Origin: Chloroflexota bacterium
Lineage (GTDB): Bacteria; Chloroflexota; Limnocylindria; QHBO01
Assembly (NCBI GenBank): GCA_003243965.1
Contig: QHBO01000007.1
Span: forward strand, 1-64,000
Direction of reading: 5' to 3'
DNA length: 64,000 nucleotides
Both the position numbers and the translations under genes were made by a program. Position 1 is the stretch's first letter, and each line of letters opens with the position of its first letter. Positions 33,760 through 41,688 of the stretch are shown in pieces. The notes under the pieces are model-generated. The model ran no database searches. It was not told the origin of the DNA and worked only from the letters and a program-made list of their open reading frames with translations.

Positions 33760-34689
33760 GTGGCTGCGCGAGTCATGACCGTCACCGGTCCCGTTCCCCC
33801 AGATCGTATCGGCTTCACGCTCCCCCACGAGCACACCGGCGTGCGCCTATGGGGCGCGCCCGCTCGCGAGGACTACTGGGAGCTGCGCAAGGACGAGGAC
33901 CTGCTCGCCGAGGAGCTCGCCGACTTTCGCCGGCGCGGAGGAAGCTGCCTGGTCGACCTGACCACCGATGAGATCGGGCGCGACCCCCGCTGGCTGCGGC
34001 GCCTCGCCAGCCGCACCGGGGTCTTCATCGTGATGGGCAGCGGCTGGTATCGCCAGCTGCACTACCCGCCCGACAGCGTGGATCGTCGGACCGTGGACGA
34101 GCTGGCGGGGATCATCGTCCGGGAGTTCGAGGAGGGAGTCGCACCGACCGGCGTGCGGCCGGGGATCATCGGGGAGATCGGGACCGACAAGTGGTGGGTC
34201 AGCGCCCAGGAGGAGCGGGTATTCCGCGCCGCCGCGCGTGCCGGGCGCCGCACGGGGCTGGCGGTCAGCACCCACGCCCTGGCAAGTGATGTCGGGCTGG
34301 CCCAGCTGGAGGTGCTGACCGACGAGGGGCTCGACCCCGCCCGGGTGGTGGTCGGTCATGCCGATACCTACCCTGACCTCGACTACCATCTTGCGGTTCT
34401 CGCGCGGGGCGCATCGGTGCAGTTCGACACGCTCGGGACGCCGGAGGCGGCGCGGCGCGAGCCACGCGCCGTGGCGCTCATTGTCGAGCTGCTGGAGCGC
34501 GGCTACGCGAGCCAGATCCTGCTCAGCCATGACGTCTGCCACGACGACCATCTGCGGGCGAACGGTGGAAACGGCTACGGCTATCTCGCCCAGCATTTCC
34601 TGCCTGCGCTGCGCACCGCGGCGGTTGCGGAAGGCGAGATTCGGCAGATGACGGTCGAGAATCCGCGCCGAATCCTCACCATCGGCTGA
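33760..34689 (+). CDS. Phosphotriesterase-family metal hydrolase
   Basis: 309 residues, TIM-barrel amidohydrolase of the phosphotriesterase/lactonase family. Seen: FTLPHEHTGV (His-x-His metal pair), IIGEIGTDKWW (bridging acidic position), VSTHALA and VVVGHADTYPD (metal histidines), LLSHDVCHDD (catalytic aspartate) and a C-terminal VENPRRIL typical of the family. Might hydrolyse lactones or phosphotriesters; the substrate is not predictable. GTG 33760 has GAGGAG 7 nt upstream. ATG 33775 is an alternative. Followed after three bases by a PHP-domain gene. Confidence 0.85.
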   Translation: MAARVMTVTGPVPPDRIGFTLPHEHTGVRLWGAPAREDYWELRKDEDLLAEELADFRRRGGSCLVDLTTDEIGRDPRWLRRLASRTGVFIVMGSGWYRQLHYPPDSVDRRTVDELAGIIVREFEEGVAPTGVRPGIIGEIGTDKWWVSAQEERVFRAAARAGRRTGLAVSTHALASDVGLAQLEVLTDEGLDPARVVVGHADTYPDLDYHLAVLARGASVQFDTLGTPEAARREPRAVALIVELLERGYASQILLSHDVCHDDHLRANGGNGYGYLAQHFLPALRTAAVAEGEIRQMTVENPRRILTIG

Positions 34690-34692
34690 CCG

Positions 34693-35724
34693 ATGTCGGC
34701 GCCGCGTGACCCTGCGGCCGACCTGCGTCGGATCGCCTTCCTGCTTGAGGTGGCCCGCGAGCCGAGCTACCGCGTGCGGGCCTTCCGCGGCGTGGCCGCC
34801 ATGCTCGGCGGCCTCCCACCCGGCGAGCTCTCGTCGCGAGCGGCTGTCGGCGCGCTGCGCGAGCTGGCGGGCATCGGGGAGGTGCTCGAGCGCACGATCC
34901 TCGAGTCGCTGGCCGGCGAGGAGCCGGTCTACCTGCGACGCCTGGAGGCGACCGGCGGCCGGCCGGTGGCGGAGGCGGGCGCGGAGATCCTCGCCGCGCT
35001 GCGCGGTGATTGCCACGTCCACTCCGACTGGTCCGACGGCGGCAGCCCGATCCGGGAGATGGCCGAGGTGGCGCGCGACTTTGGCCTCGAGTACATCGTC
35101 CTGACCGATCACTCGCCGCGCCTGACGGTCGCCAACGGGCTCAGCGCCGATCGGCTGCGCGAGCAGCTGGAGGTGGTGGCGGGCCTGAACGCCGAGCTCG
35201 CGCCGTTCCGGATCCTGACCGGGATCGAGGTCGACATCGAGGAGGACGGCGGGCTGGACCAGGAGGGGGAGCTGCTCTCGCGGCTCGACGTGGTCGTCGG
35301 CAGCGTCCACTCGCAGCTTCGGATGTCGGAGCGACCGATGACCGAGCGGATCGTCACCGCGCTCGCCAACCCGCACCTCGATATCCTCGGGCACATGACC
35401 GGGCGGATCGTGACCGGCAAGCGCGGACGGCCCCCCTCGACCTTCGACGCGGAGATCGTCTTCGCCGCCGCGCTGCGCTTCGACAAGGCAATCGAGATCA
35501 ACAGCAGGCCGGAGCGTCTCGATCCACCCAAGCGGCTGCTGCGCCTCGCCGTGGAGGCCGGCTGCCGCGTCGCCATCGACTCGGATGCCCACGCGCCGGG
35601 GCAGCTCGCGTGGCAGCCCTACGGCTGCGACCGCGCCGCGGCATGCGGCGTGCCGATCAGCTCGATCGTGAACGCCGCGTCTACCGATCGGCTGCTGGGC
35701 TGGACCGCCGGCCACGCGCGGTAG
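34693..35724 (+). CDS. PHP-domain phosphoesterase with N-terminal HhH region
   Basis: 343 residues. Residues 1-90 resemble the 8-kDa/HhH part of X-family DNA polymerases (YRVRAFRGVAAMLGGLP; LRELAGIGEVLERTILESL). Then a PHP metal phosphoesterase domain: GDCHVHSDWSDGGSPI, IVLTDHSPRL, ILTGIEVDIEEDG, VVGSVHSQLRMS, IEINSRP and VAIDSDAH, with all metal-binding histidines and acids present. This looks like the C-terminal half of PolX plus its helical start without the polymerase palm. Possible role in DNA repair or nucleotide processing. Same operon as the preceding hydrolase. Confidence 0.82.
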   Translation: MSAPRDPAADLRRIAFLLEVAREPSYRVRAFRGVAAMLGGLPPGELSSRAAVGALRELAGIGEVLERTILESLAGEEPVYLRRLEATGGRPVAEAGAEILAALRGDCHVHSDWSDGGSPIREMAEVARDFGLEYIVLTDHSPRLTVANGLSADRLREQLEVVAGLNAELAPFRILTGIEVDIEEDGGLDQEGELLSRLDVVVGSVHSQLRMSERPMTERIVTALANPHLDILGHMTGRIVTGKRGRPPSTFDAEIVFAAALRFDKAIEINSRPERLDPPKRLLRLAVEAGCRVAIDSDAHAPGQLAWQPYGCDRAAACGVPISSIVNAASTDRLLGWTAGHAR

Positions 35725-35766
35725 ACTGGCGCGCCCGTGAGGCCAATCAGCGCAGGAGGATGACCG

Positions 35767-35976
35767 ATGTCCGTTGCAAGGGTGACCGAGCTCAGCTGCA
35801 GCTCGTCGGAGAGCTTCGAGGCCGCAATCCGAGAGGGGATCGACCGCGCGAACCAGACGCTGCGCCAGGTGCGGAGCGCGTGGATCAAGGAGCAGAGAGT
35901 GAACATCGGTCGCGATGGCGCGCTCGAGTTTCAGGTGAATGTCCTGCTCACCTTCGTCCTGGAGGACCAGGGCTAG
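35767..35976 (+). CDS. Dodecin
   Basis: 69 residues, the full length of a dodecin, a small flavin-storing dodecamer. Seen: RVTELSCSSSESFEAAIREG, like 'kvieiigtSpeSweeAv..Ai', then TLRQVRSAWIKEQRVNI and EFQVNVLLTFVLE, with the conserved Trp that stacks on the flavin and the closing strand. A TAGACT hexamer at 35722-35727 and AGGAGG before the ATG suggest its own promoter and a leader of about 30 nt. Nothing unusual. Confidence 0.93.
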   Translation: MSVARVTELSCSSSESFEAAIREGIDRANQTLRQVRSAWIKEQRVNIGRDGALEFQVNVLLTFVLEDQG

Positions 35977-36038
35977 CGCCCTATCACGCGGCGGCGCAGG
36001 GCGCGGCGGGATTGGTCAGCCGCGCCCGGTCGCGACGC

Positions 36039-36938
36039 CTACCAGGGCGGCGCGAGGCGTTCGATGGTCGGCACGTCGGCCATCGCACCCTCCGCGGTGA
36101 GGGGGATCATGGCCACGTGGTCCGCGCCGGCGTCCGCATACGCGCGGAGCCGTGCGCGCAGCGCGACGTCGTCGCCCCAGGCGACCAGCGCGTCGACGAC
36201 CCGGTCCGATCCGGGACGCGCCAGGTCTGCATCGGTGTAGCCGAGCTCTCGCAGGTTGGCGAGGTAGTTCGGCAGTCCCAGGTAGCGATCCAGGTAGCCG
36301 CGGGCCGCCCGACGAGCCGCCTGCGGATCCGCCTCCAGGCGCACCGCGGCGCTCACCACCAGCGTCGGGCGCGGGCGCCCGCTGCGCGTCGCCGCCTCGT
36401 CGAGGTGCCTTCGTGCGGAGGCGACGTAGCCGACCGGCACGCAGTAGGCGAACGCCCCGTCGGCGAGCTCCGCCGCGAGCCTGAGCATGCCCTGGCGCAA
36501 CGCGGCAAGCACGACCGGCGGCTCACCGTAGGGCAGTGGCCCGCGATAGGTGGCGACGCGGAACGCATCCAGATATTCACGCATCGCCTGCAGCGGCGGC
36601 CGCCATGCGTGGCCGCGAACCGTCTCGATCTCCTGGTGCCCGACGCCAAGTCCGAGCACGAACCGGCCTCCACACAGCTCCTGGAGCGTGGCCGCGGCGG
36701 CGTGCGCGGCCAGCGGATCGCGAGCCGATGTCTGGGCGATGCCCACCGCCAGCGTGATTCGCTCGGTCTCGGCCGCCACCCGGCCGAGGAGCGCAAACGG
36801 CTCGCGTCCGACTCCCTCTTGAGACCAGAAGGCGTCGTAGCCGAGGCGTTCCGCGGAGCGGGCGACATCCAGCAGCTCTGAGGCGCCGAGCCGGTCCCAC
36901 GTCGACCAGAGCCCCGTCCGGCCGAGCCGGGGGCTCAC
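36039..36938 (-). CDS. LLM-class F420-dependent oxidoreductase
   Basis: 299 residues, luciferase-like TIM barrel. Seen: LLDVARSAERLGYDAFWSQE, ITLAVGIAQTSARDPL, AATLQELCGGRFVLGLGVGH and FRVATYRGPLPYG, all typical of actinobacterial/chloroflexal F420 enzymes. Uses reduced or oxidised F420 to act on an unknown substrate. Start GTG 36938, seven bases after the stop of the AT-hook gene, so possibly co-transcribed. The longer frame upstream reads antisense repeats and is not real. Confidence 0.85.
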   Translation of the reverse strand: MSPRLGRTGLWSTWDRLGASELLDVARSAERLGYDAFWSQEGVGREPFALLGRVAAETERITLAVGIAQTSARDPLAAHAAAATLQELCGGRFVLGLGVGHQEIETVRGHAWRPPLQAMREYLDAFRVATYRGPLPYGEPPVVLAALRQGMLRLAAELADGAFAYCVPVGYVASARRHLDEAATRSGRPRPTLVVSAAVRLEADPQAARRAARGYLDRYLGLPNYLANLRELGYTDADLARPGSDRVVDALVAWGDDVALRARLRAYADAGADHVAMIPLTAEGAMADVPTIERLAPPW

Positions 36939-36945
36939 CGGGGGT

Positions 36946-38034
36946 TCAGTCGCTGGTGGTGGACAGACCGATGCGGCCGTCGCTCCGCGTGAAGCGGGAA
37001 CGGTAGACCGGGTTCGAGACCCGGCTGTTGACGGCCGCGGCGTCCAGCTTCTTGCCGCTCCGAGGGGCGACATACCGACCCCGCTCGGTGACCGCGGTGG
37101 CGATCTCCGCGGCGCGAAGCGGTCCACGTTCCGCGATGACGGCGATGATCTCGTCGTGCAGCGGCACCCGCGACCCGCGGCCCCTGGAGGCGGCCGACCG
37201 GCGGCGGCGGGGTGTGCTGGCCGCGGCGGACGAGGTCTTGCGGCGAGGAGTGGCGGTCGCCGCGGTGCCTGCGCCTCGACGGCGTGGGGTGGCCGGGGCG
37301 TCTGCGACGGTCTCCTTGCGTGGGCGACCTCGACGGCGTGGGGTGGCCGGGGCGTCTGCGACGGTCTCCTTGCGTGGGCGACCGCGGCGACGTGGAGTGG
37401 CCGGCGCGTCTGCGACGGTCTCCTTGCGTGGGCGACCGCGACGGCGCGGAGTGGGGACCGCGGCGACCTCGGGGGACGCCTCGGATGCAATCTGGGCCTG
37501 TGCCCTCAGTGGCGGCGCCTGATCCGCCGCCCCATTGTCCGTGGCCGTGGCCGGCGCCGGGGCCGGGCGGTCAGCTGCTCTGGTCTGGGCGGCGGCAAGC
37601 GCATCGAGGCGCCTTGCAAGCTCGTCGACTCGGCGGTTCAGCGCGGCGAATGGCCCGTTCGTCGTCAGCTGCGAGGCGGGGGCGGGAGTGATGCCTCCGT
37701 CGAGGCGCTCCTCGACCCATTGCAGCACGATCTCCCCGGGGCGCAGGCCCGCCTCCGCGGCAAGCTGCTTGAGTTTCCCCAGGCGCCTCGGATCGAGGCG
37801 GATCGACATCCCCGGGTCATCCATGCGCGGTGCGAAACCGCGGGCACCGCCGCGGCTGTCGCGCTCTCCCGGAGCGCGCCGAGGCCCCTCGCCGTACTCG
37901 CGCGGCGGGCGGTCGGGGCGTGGACCGTAGTCGCGCCCACCGCCCTCGCGAGGGGGACGATCGCTGCGCGGCCGGTCACCAAAGGATCGCTGCTCGCCGG
38001 TGCGTGGCCGGCGGTCGTTTCGTCGGAAGGTCAT
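36946..38034 (-). CDS. Ribbon-helix-helix, AT-hook and winged-helix nucleoid-type protein
   Basis: 362 residues with an unusual modular build. Residues 1-70 are Arg/Gly/Pro-rich and disordered. 76-112 (MSIRLDPRRLGKLKQLAAEA, then GEIVLQWVEERL) look like a ribbon-helix-helix module. 128-150 form a heptad-like helix (RVDELARRLDALAAA). Three near-identical 18-residue units centred on RRRGRPRK (197-204, 215-222, 233-240) are AT-hooks, with a fourth degenerate unit. 288-358 (PLHDEIIAVIAERGPLRAAE to the end) form a winged helix, HARE-HTH-like. Predicted DNA-binding, minor-groove and AT-selective, so perhaps a chromatin organiser or silencer. TATCGT 8 nt before ATG 38034. Confidence 0.8.
   Translation of the reverse strand: MTFRRNDRRPRTGEQRSFGDRPRSDRPPREGGGRDYGPRPDRPPREYGEGPRRAPGERDSRGGARGFAPRMDDPGMSIRLDPRRLGKLKQLAAEAGLRPGEIVLQWVEERLDGGITPAPASQLTTNGPFAALNRRVDELARRLDALAAAQTRAADRPAPAPATATDNGAADQAPPLRAQAQIASEASPEVAAVPTPRRRGRPRKETVADAPATPRRRGRPRKETVADAPATPRRRGRPRKETVADAPATPRRRGAGTAATATPRRKTSSAAASTPRRRRSAASRGRGSRVPLHDEIIAVIAERGPLRAAEIATAVTERGRYVAPRSGKKLDAAAVNSRVSNPVYRSRFTRSDGRIGLSTTSD
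37277..37438 (-). repeat. Three 54-bp tandem repeats inside the AT-hook gene
   Basis: Units start at 37277, 37331 and 37385, spaced exactly 54 bp, each encoding one 18-residue AT-hook unit; a partial fourth begins at 37439. The first two units are nearly identical in DNA, indicating recent duplication, and copy number may vary between strains. Confidence 0.9.
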
Positions 38035-38042
38035 GAGTGCAA

Positions 38043-38048
38043 ACGATA
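38043..38048 (-). promoter_or_regulatory. -10 element (TATCGT) of the AT-hook gene
   Basis: TATCGT on the minus strand ends 8 nt before ATG 38034. Confidence 0.35.
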
Positions 38049-38095
38049 ACCGTCAATTTCAATTCGCGCCAGTCCCGCGTTGGGCTTTGCATCGG

Positions 38096-38545
38096 TCACG
38101 AGCAGGTGACCGCCACCCGCGCCGCTGGCTGCCCCACCCCCGGAATCTGGGCATGGTCGGTGACCCGCTCCCCACCCGGGATGGCGGTGGAGACAATGTT
38201 GCTGCTTTGCAATTCTCGCCCGGAAGCGTCGAACGCGGTGATCTGGCATTTCGCGTGTCCGACTTTGCTGCCCTCGTTGGTGATCGCGACGGTCACATCC
38301 ACGACGTCGCCGGGCCCCGGGGCAAAGGCCACCGCCTCGGCTCGATACGGTCCCACGCCGCGCAGCGACAGGCTCGCGGCGATGGCGAGCGCCACGACGC
38401 CAGCGATGATGGCCACCACCACCGTGCCGTGGTACTGCGTCGCGGATGGCGTCGCCATTCCGGCCCGATTGCAGACGCCACAGATCGTCTCGTCAGGCCC
38501 GATCTCACGGCCGCACTTGATGCACTGCCCGACCTCATCGGTCAT
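38096..38545 (-). CDS. Zinc-ribbon membrane protein with FxLYD-like domain
   Basis: 149 residues. N-terminal zinc ribbon (CIKCGREIGPDETICGVC, two Cys pairs), one membrane helix (about 44-63, VVVAIIAGVVALAIAASLSL), then an extracytoplasmic beta-sandwich. VVDVTVAITNEGSKVGHAKC, then SGRELQSSNIV and IPGGERV, resembles FxLYD/DUF3426-type domains. Function unknown. ATG 38545 overlaps the DUF1684 stop (ATGA), so the two are one operon. Confidence 0.75.
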   Translation of the reverse strand: MTDEVGQCIKCGREIGPDETICGVCNRAGMATPSATQYHGTVVVAIIAGVVALAIAASLSLRGVGPYRAEAVAFAPGPGDVVDVTVAITNEGSKVGHAKCQITAFDASGRELQSSNIVSTAIPGGERVTDHAQIPGVGQPAARVAVTCS

Positions 38546-39186
38546 GTCGTCTCCCGGTCGTGGTCGGCGAGGTACTCCGGGGAGAGGCGTTCGCCGGCTT
38601 CGATCGGGATCGTCAGCCAGTTCTCCTGCAGCGCCAGCGGGCAGCTCCAGTGCGGGTCGTAGACGCACGAGGGGTGGTACGCGTAGTTGAAATCGATCAC
38701 CAGCCGGTCGTCCTCCGACCCAAGGTCCGCGCCCTTCACCGAGTCCCACACGTAGCGGCCGCCGCCGTAGCTGGTTGAGCCGCCGGTCGCATCGCGGAAG
38801 GGGATGAAGATTCCCCCGCCATAACCCTCGAGCCAGTAGACCGCCAGGCGGCATTCCGTTCCCCCGACGCTGAACGTCACCCAGCCGATGCGCGAGAACG
38901 CGTAGCTGCCGCCCGACGACCGCGGCAGGTCATGCGGGCTGGTGGTCGGGTCCGGCTCGAGCGGGACGCTGAACCGCAGGCTGGGAACGTGCCGCCAGTA
39001 GCTCAGCCCGCGAAACGCCGCGCGCTCGCCGGCAGGGATCGGTGACTGGGGATGCGTGGCGAACAGGCGATCCTTCGTCGCGCGGAATGCGACCAGCGCC
39101 ATTGTCGGGCGTGGATCGGCGCGCAGTGTGGCGTACATCGAGGCGACGCGGCGTCGATAGTCGGCGAGGTCGAGGTGCTCACTCAT
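38542..39186 (-). CDS. DUF1684-family protein
   Basis: 214 residues, matching DUF1684: FRGLSYWRHVPSLRFSVPLE, FSRIGWVTFSVGGTECRLAV, GGRYVWDSVKGADL, and the C-terminal signature DFNYAYHPSCVYDPHWSCPL, then ENWLTIPIEAGERL. The family is widespread, small and soluble, of unknown biochemical role; it has been discussed as a putative metal- or carboxylate-binding beta protein, but no reaction is established. Overlaps the zinc-ribbon gene downstream. TATCAT 7 nt before ATG 39186. Confidence 0.88.
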   Translation of the reverse strand: MSEHLDLADYRRRVASMYATLRADPRPTMALVAFRATKDRLFATHPQSPIPAGERAAFRGLSYWRHVPSLRFSVPLEPDPTTSPHDLPRSSGGSYAFSRIGWVTFSVGGTECRLAVYWLEGYGGGIFIPFRDATGGSTSYGGGRYVWDSVKGADLGSEDDRLVIDFNYAYHPSCVYDPHWSCPLALQENWLTIPIEAGERLSPEYLADHDRETT

Positions 39187-39193
39187 CGGGAAA

Positions 39194-39199
39194 ATGATA
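39194..39199 (-). promoter_or_regulatory. -10 element (TATCAT) of the DUF1684 operon
   Basis: TATCAT on the minus strand ends 7 nt before ATG 39186. Confidence 0.45.
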
Positions 39200-39253
39200 G
39201 GGCGGGGGGCGGTCGCCGGCCGTCCGCCCTATCAGATCGCGGCCCGTGTGGCG

Positions 39254-40192
39254 CTAGCTCAGGCCGTTGTCGGCGAGGAACTGCCTGGCGACGTCGGCGA
39301 CCTTCTCCTTGTTCACGTTCACCTTCAGACCCATGGTGGTCAGCGCGTCGGTGGTCAGCTTGGAGGAGACCAAGTTGAGCGCCGCAGAGAAATCAGGCCC
39401 GGCGGCGTTCAGGAGATCCTTGCGCACCACCGGCACCATGTTGTCGGCGGCCTGCGACTTCTTGTCGTCCTCGAGCAGGACGAAGTTGAAGCGCTTGATG
39501 TCCGGCTGCGTGGTGCACAGCTCGGCGACGTCGACGCTCTTGCCATTGAGCGCCTGGGCCATCGGTGCGCTGCAGGGCGCCAGCTTGACGACCTGCACCT
39601 TGGCGATGTCAATGCCGTACGCGGACTTCAGCGCATCACCGCACGACGGGTTTGTCTTGCACTCCGGGGGAAGCCCCCACTTCAGCTTGTCGGCGACCTT
39701 GGCCGCGTCGGTCAGCGACTTGAGGCTGAACTGGTCAGCCGTCTCCTTGCGGACCGCGAAGCCGTTCTGGTCCTGCCCGGGGGCGATGTCCAGGATGGTC
39801 AGGCCGAGCGGGTCGAGCGCGGCCTTCAGGGCCTGGGCCGTCTGCTGCGGGTCGCCGGTGGCCTGCGCCTTCAGCTCGCGCGCCTCGGAGCCGATGTACT
39901 CCGGCATCAGGTTGAGCTGGTTGTTCTTCAGCGAATCGTTCGTCAGCTTGCGCGCCCCGAGGTTGAGCTTGCGCTGCACGGTGTAGCCCTTGCCCTCCAG
40001 CGCCTGGGCGTAGATCTCGGCAACCAGCGCCGATTCGTAGAAGTCGGCAGAGCCGACGATGACCGTGGGCTTGGTGGCCGCCGCGGGCGGCGTGCCGTTC
40101 GTCGATGGGCTGCTCCCCCCTCCCGTCGAGCACGCGCTGACGAGCAGCGCGAGTGCCGACGCCCCGAGGGTGAGCGTGCGGTACCTCCGCAT
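39254..40192 (-). CDS. opuCC: Glycine betaine/choline-type substrate-binding lipoprotein
   Basis: 312 residues. Lipoprotein signal with lipobox LLVSAC, a Ser/Thr linker, then an OpuAC/ProX-type binding protein: TVIVGSADFYESALVAEIYA, LNLMPEYIGSEARELKAQAT, where OsmF/ProX has the 'eYtGta' strand, and AQALNGKSVDVAELCTTQPD. Paired cysteines (CKTNPSC; CSAPM; LCTT) may form disulphides outside the cell. Last gene of an ATPase-permease-permease-binding protein operon for osmoprotectant uptake. Ligand class is by family. Confidence 0.85.
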   Translation of the reverse strand: MRRYRTLTLGASALALLVSACSTGGGSSPSTNGTPPAAATKPTVIVGSADFYESALVAEIYAQALEGKGYTVQRKLNLGARKLTNDSLKNNQLNLMPEYIGSEARELKAQATGDPQQTAQALKAALDPLGLTILDIAPGQDQNGFAVRKETADQFSLKSLTDAAKVADKLKWGLPPECKTNPSCGDALKSAYGIDIAKVQVVKLAPCSAPMAQALNGKSVDVAELCTTQPDIKRFNFVLLEDDKKSQAADNMVPVVRKDLLNAAGPDFSAALNLVSSKLTTDALTTMGLKVNVNKEKVADVARQFLADNGLS

Positions 40193-40294
40193 GGGTCCTC
40201 CTCCATAGAAGTCGGATTCCTGTCGTTGGGTACGACAGGGAGCGGCGAGTGTAGCAGCGACCCTGCGCCGAGCCGCGCTGCTCGCCAGGAGTAC

Positions 40295-41020
40295 CTAGGC
40301 GCTCGGTCTCAGCTCCGCTTGGCTGGCCCCGCGTGGGGTGCGTGCGCTGCGCAGACCCGGTGACATCGAGGCGCGTTGGAGGGCTGCGAACGCCAGCTCG
40401 GTCCCGATCGAGAGCAGGGCCACGATCACCGCCCCGACGAAGAGCTGCGCATCGTCCTGCTGCTTGATGCCGTCCACGATCAGCCGGCCAAGGCCGCCGG
40501 TCCCGAACACCGCACCCAGGGTGGCCGTTGCCACGACCTGGACCGCGGAGGTGCGCAACCCGGCCAGGATGATGGGCAGCGCCAGCGGGACCTCGACGCG
40601 GGTCAGCAGCTGCGGCTCGCGCATCCCCATCCCGCGCCCCGCCTCCAGCAGGTCGCGCTCCACCTCCCGCAGGCCGGTGTAGGTGTTGAGCACGATCGGT
40701 GGTAGCGCCAGGGCAAAGAGGGCGAACATGGTGGCCAGCACTCCGAACGGAAGCGGCCCCGAGGGGACGAGGATGAGCGCGATCCCCAGGATCCCCAGCG
40801 AGGGCAGCGCGCGGCCGATGTTCGAGATGTTGACCGCAATCGCGGCGCCCCGACCGGTATGACCGATGTACAGGCCGACCGGCAGCGCAACCAGCACCGC
40901 GGCCACCAGCGGCACCGCCGAGAGGACCAGGTGCTCGCCGAGCCGCGCGGCGATCCCGTCGCTCCCTACCCAGTGCGCCGGGTCGGCCGCCCAGGCAAGC
41001 GCCCTGGCGATGAAGTCCAC
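40295..41020 (-). CDS. opuCD: Osmoprotectant ABC transporter permease 2
   Basis: 241 residues, about six membrane segments and the family coupling helix EAGRGMGMREPQLLTRVEVP with GTGGLGRLIVDGI near the end, typical of OpuCB/OpuCD. GTG 41020 has GAGGGG 9 nt upstream and starts just after the stop of the first permease. ATG 41047 would overlap that gene by 25 bases and is the alternative. Confidence 0.88.
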   Translation of the reverse strand: MDFIARALAWAADPAHWVGSDGIAARLGEHLVLSAVPLVAAVLVALPVGLYIGHTGRGAAIAVNISNIGRALPSLGILGIALILVPSGPLPFGVLATMFALFALALPPIVLNTYTGLREVERDLLEAGRGMGMREPQLLTRVEVPLALPIILAGLRTSAVQVVATATLGAVFGTGGLGRLIVDGIKQQDDAQLFVGAVIVALLSIGTELAFAALQRASMSPGLRSARTPRGASQAELRPSA

Positions 41021-41022
41021 GG

Positions 41023-41685
41023 CTATCGGCCCCTCGCGCGCGCCCATGGCGTCATTGAGCGCTGCAGGAGCACCAGCCCAGCGTCAGCGGCGACCGCCAG
41101 CAGCACCGAGAGCAGCGCGCCGACCAGGATCGCCGTCGGGAACAGCCCGTCGTAGCCGATGGTCACGATCAGGTAGCCGAGGCCGCCCTGTCCGATCAGC
41201 GAGGTGACGGTCACCAGCCCGATGGTGGTCACCGTCGCGATCCGCAGGCCGGCAACGATGATCGGCAGCGCGATCGGAAGCTCGACGCGCCACAGCCGCT
41301 GCCCCGGGGTGAGCCCCATCCCGCTCGCCGCCTCCAGCACCTCCGCCGGGACGGTGTCGAGCCCGGTGACGATGTTCCGCACCAGGATCAGGATCGTGTA
41401 GCTGACCAGCGCGATCTCGGCGGACAGCAGCGAGAGGCCCGCGAACGGGACGACCAGGGCAAACAGCGCGAGGCTCGGAATGGCGTACAGCACGCCGGTG
41501 ACGCCCAGGATCGGGCCGTACAGGCGCCGCCAACGGCGCGTCGCGAGTGCGAGCGCAAACGAGACGACGAATCCGACAACGATGGCGATGGCGGCGATGC
41601 CGACGTGCTCCAATAGCCGCCGCCCGATCTCGTCCAGGTTGCCGACGATCCAGCTCCAGCGTACGAGCGGCTCACCGGGCGGCAT
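41023..41685 (-). CDS. opuCB: Osmoprotectant ABC transporter permease 1
   Basis: 220 residues, six membrane segments, coupling helix EAASGMGLTPGQRLWRVELP and GQGGLGYLIVTIG. Partner of the next permease. Starts three bases after the ATPase stop, so all genes of this operon are closely coupled. Confidence 0.88.
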   Translation of the reverse strand: MPPGEPLVRWSWIVGNLDEIGRRLLEHVGIAAIAIVVGFVVSFALALATRRWRRLYGPILGVTGVLYAIPSLALFALVVPFAGLSLLSAEIALVSYTILILVRNIVTGLDTVPAEVLEAASGMGLTPGQRLWRVELPIALPIIVAGLRIATVTTIGLVTVTSLIGQGGLGYLIVTIGYDGLFPTAILVGALLSVLLAVAADAGLVLLQRSMTPWARARGR

Positions 41686-41688
41686 CGG

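Noticed and set aside
37277..37438. 54-bp repeats as a mobile or CRISPR element
   Set aside because: They encode repeated AT-hook units in frame, with no spacers.
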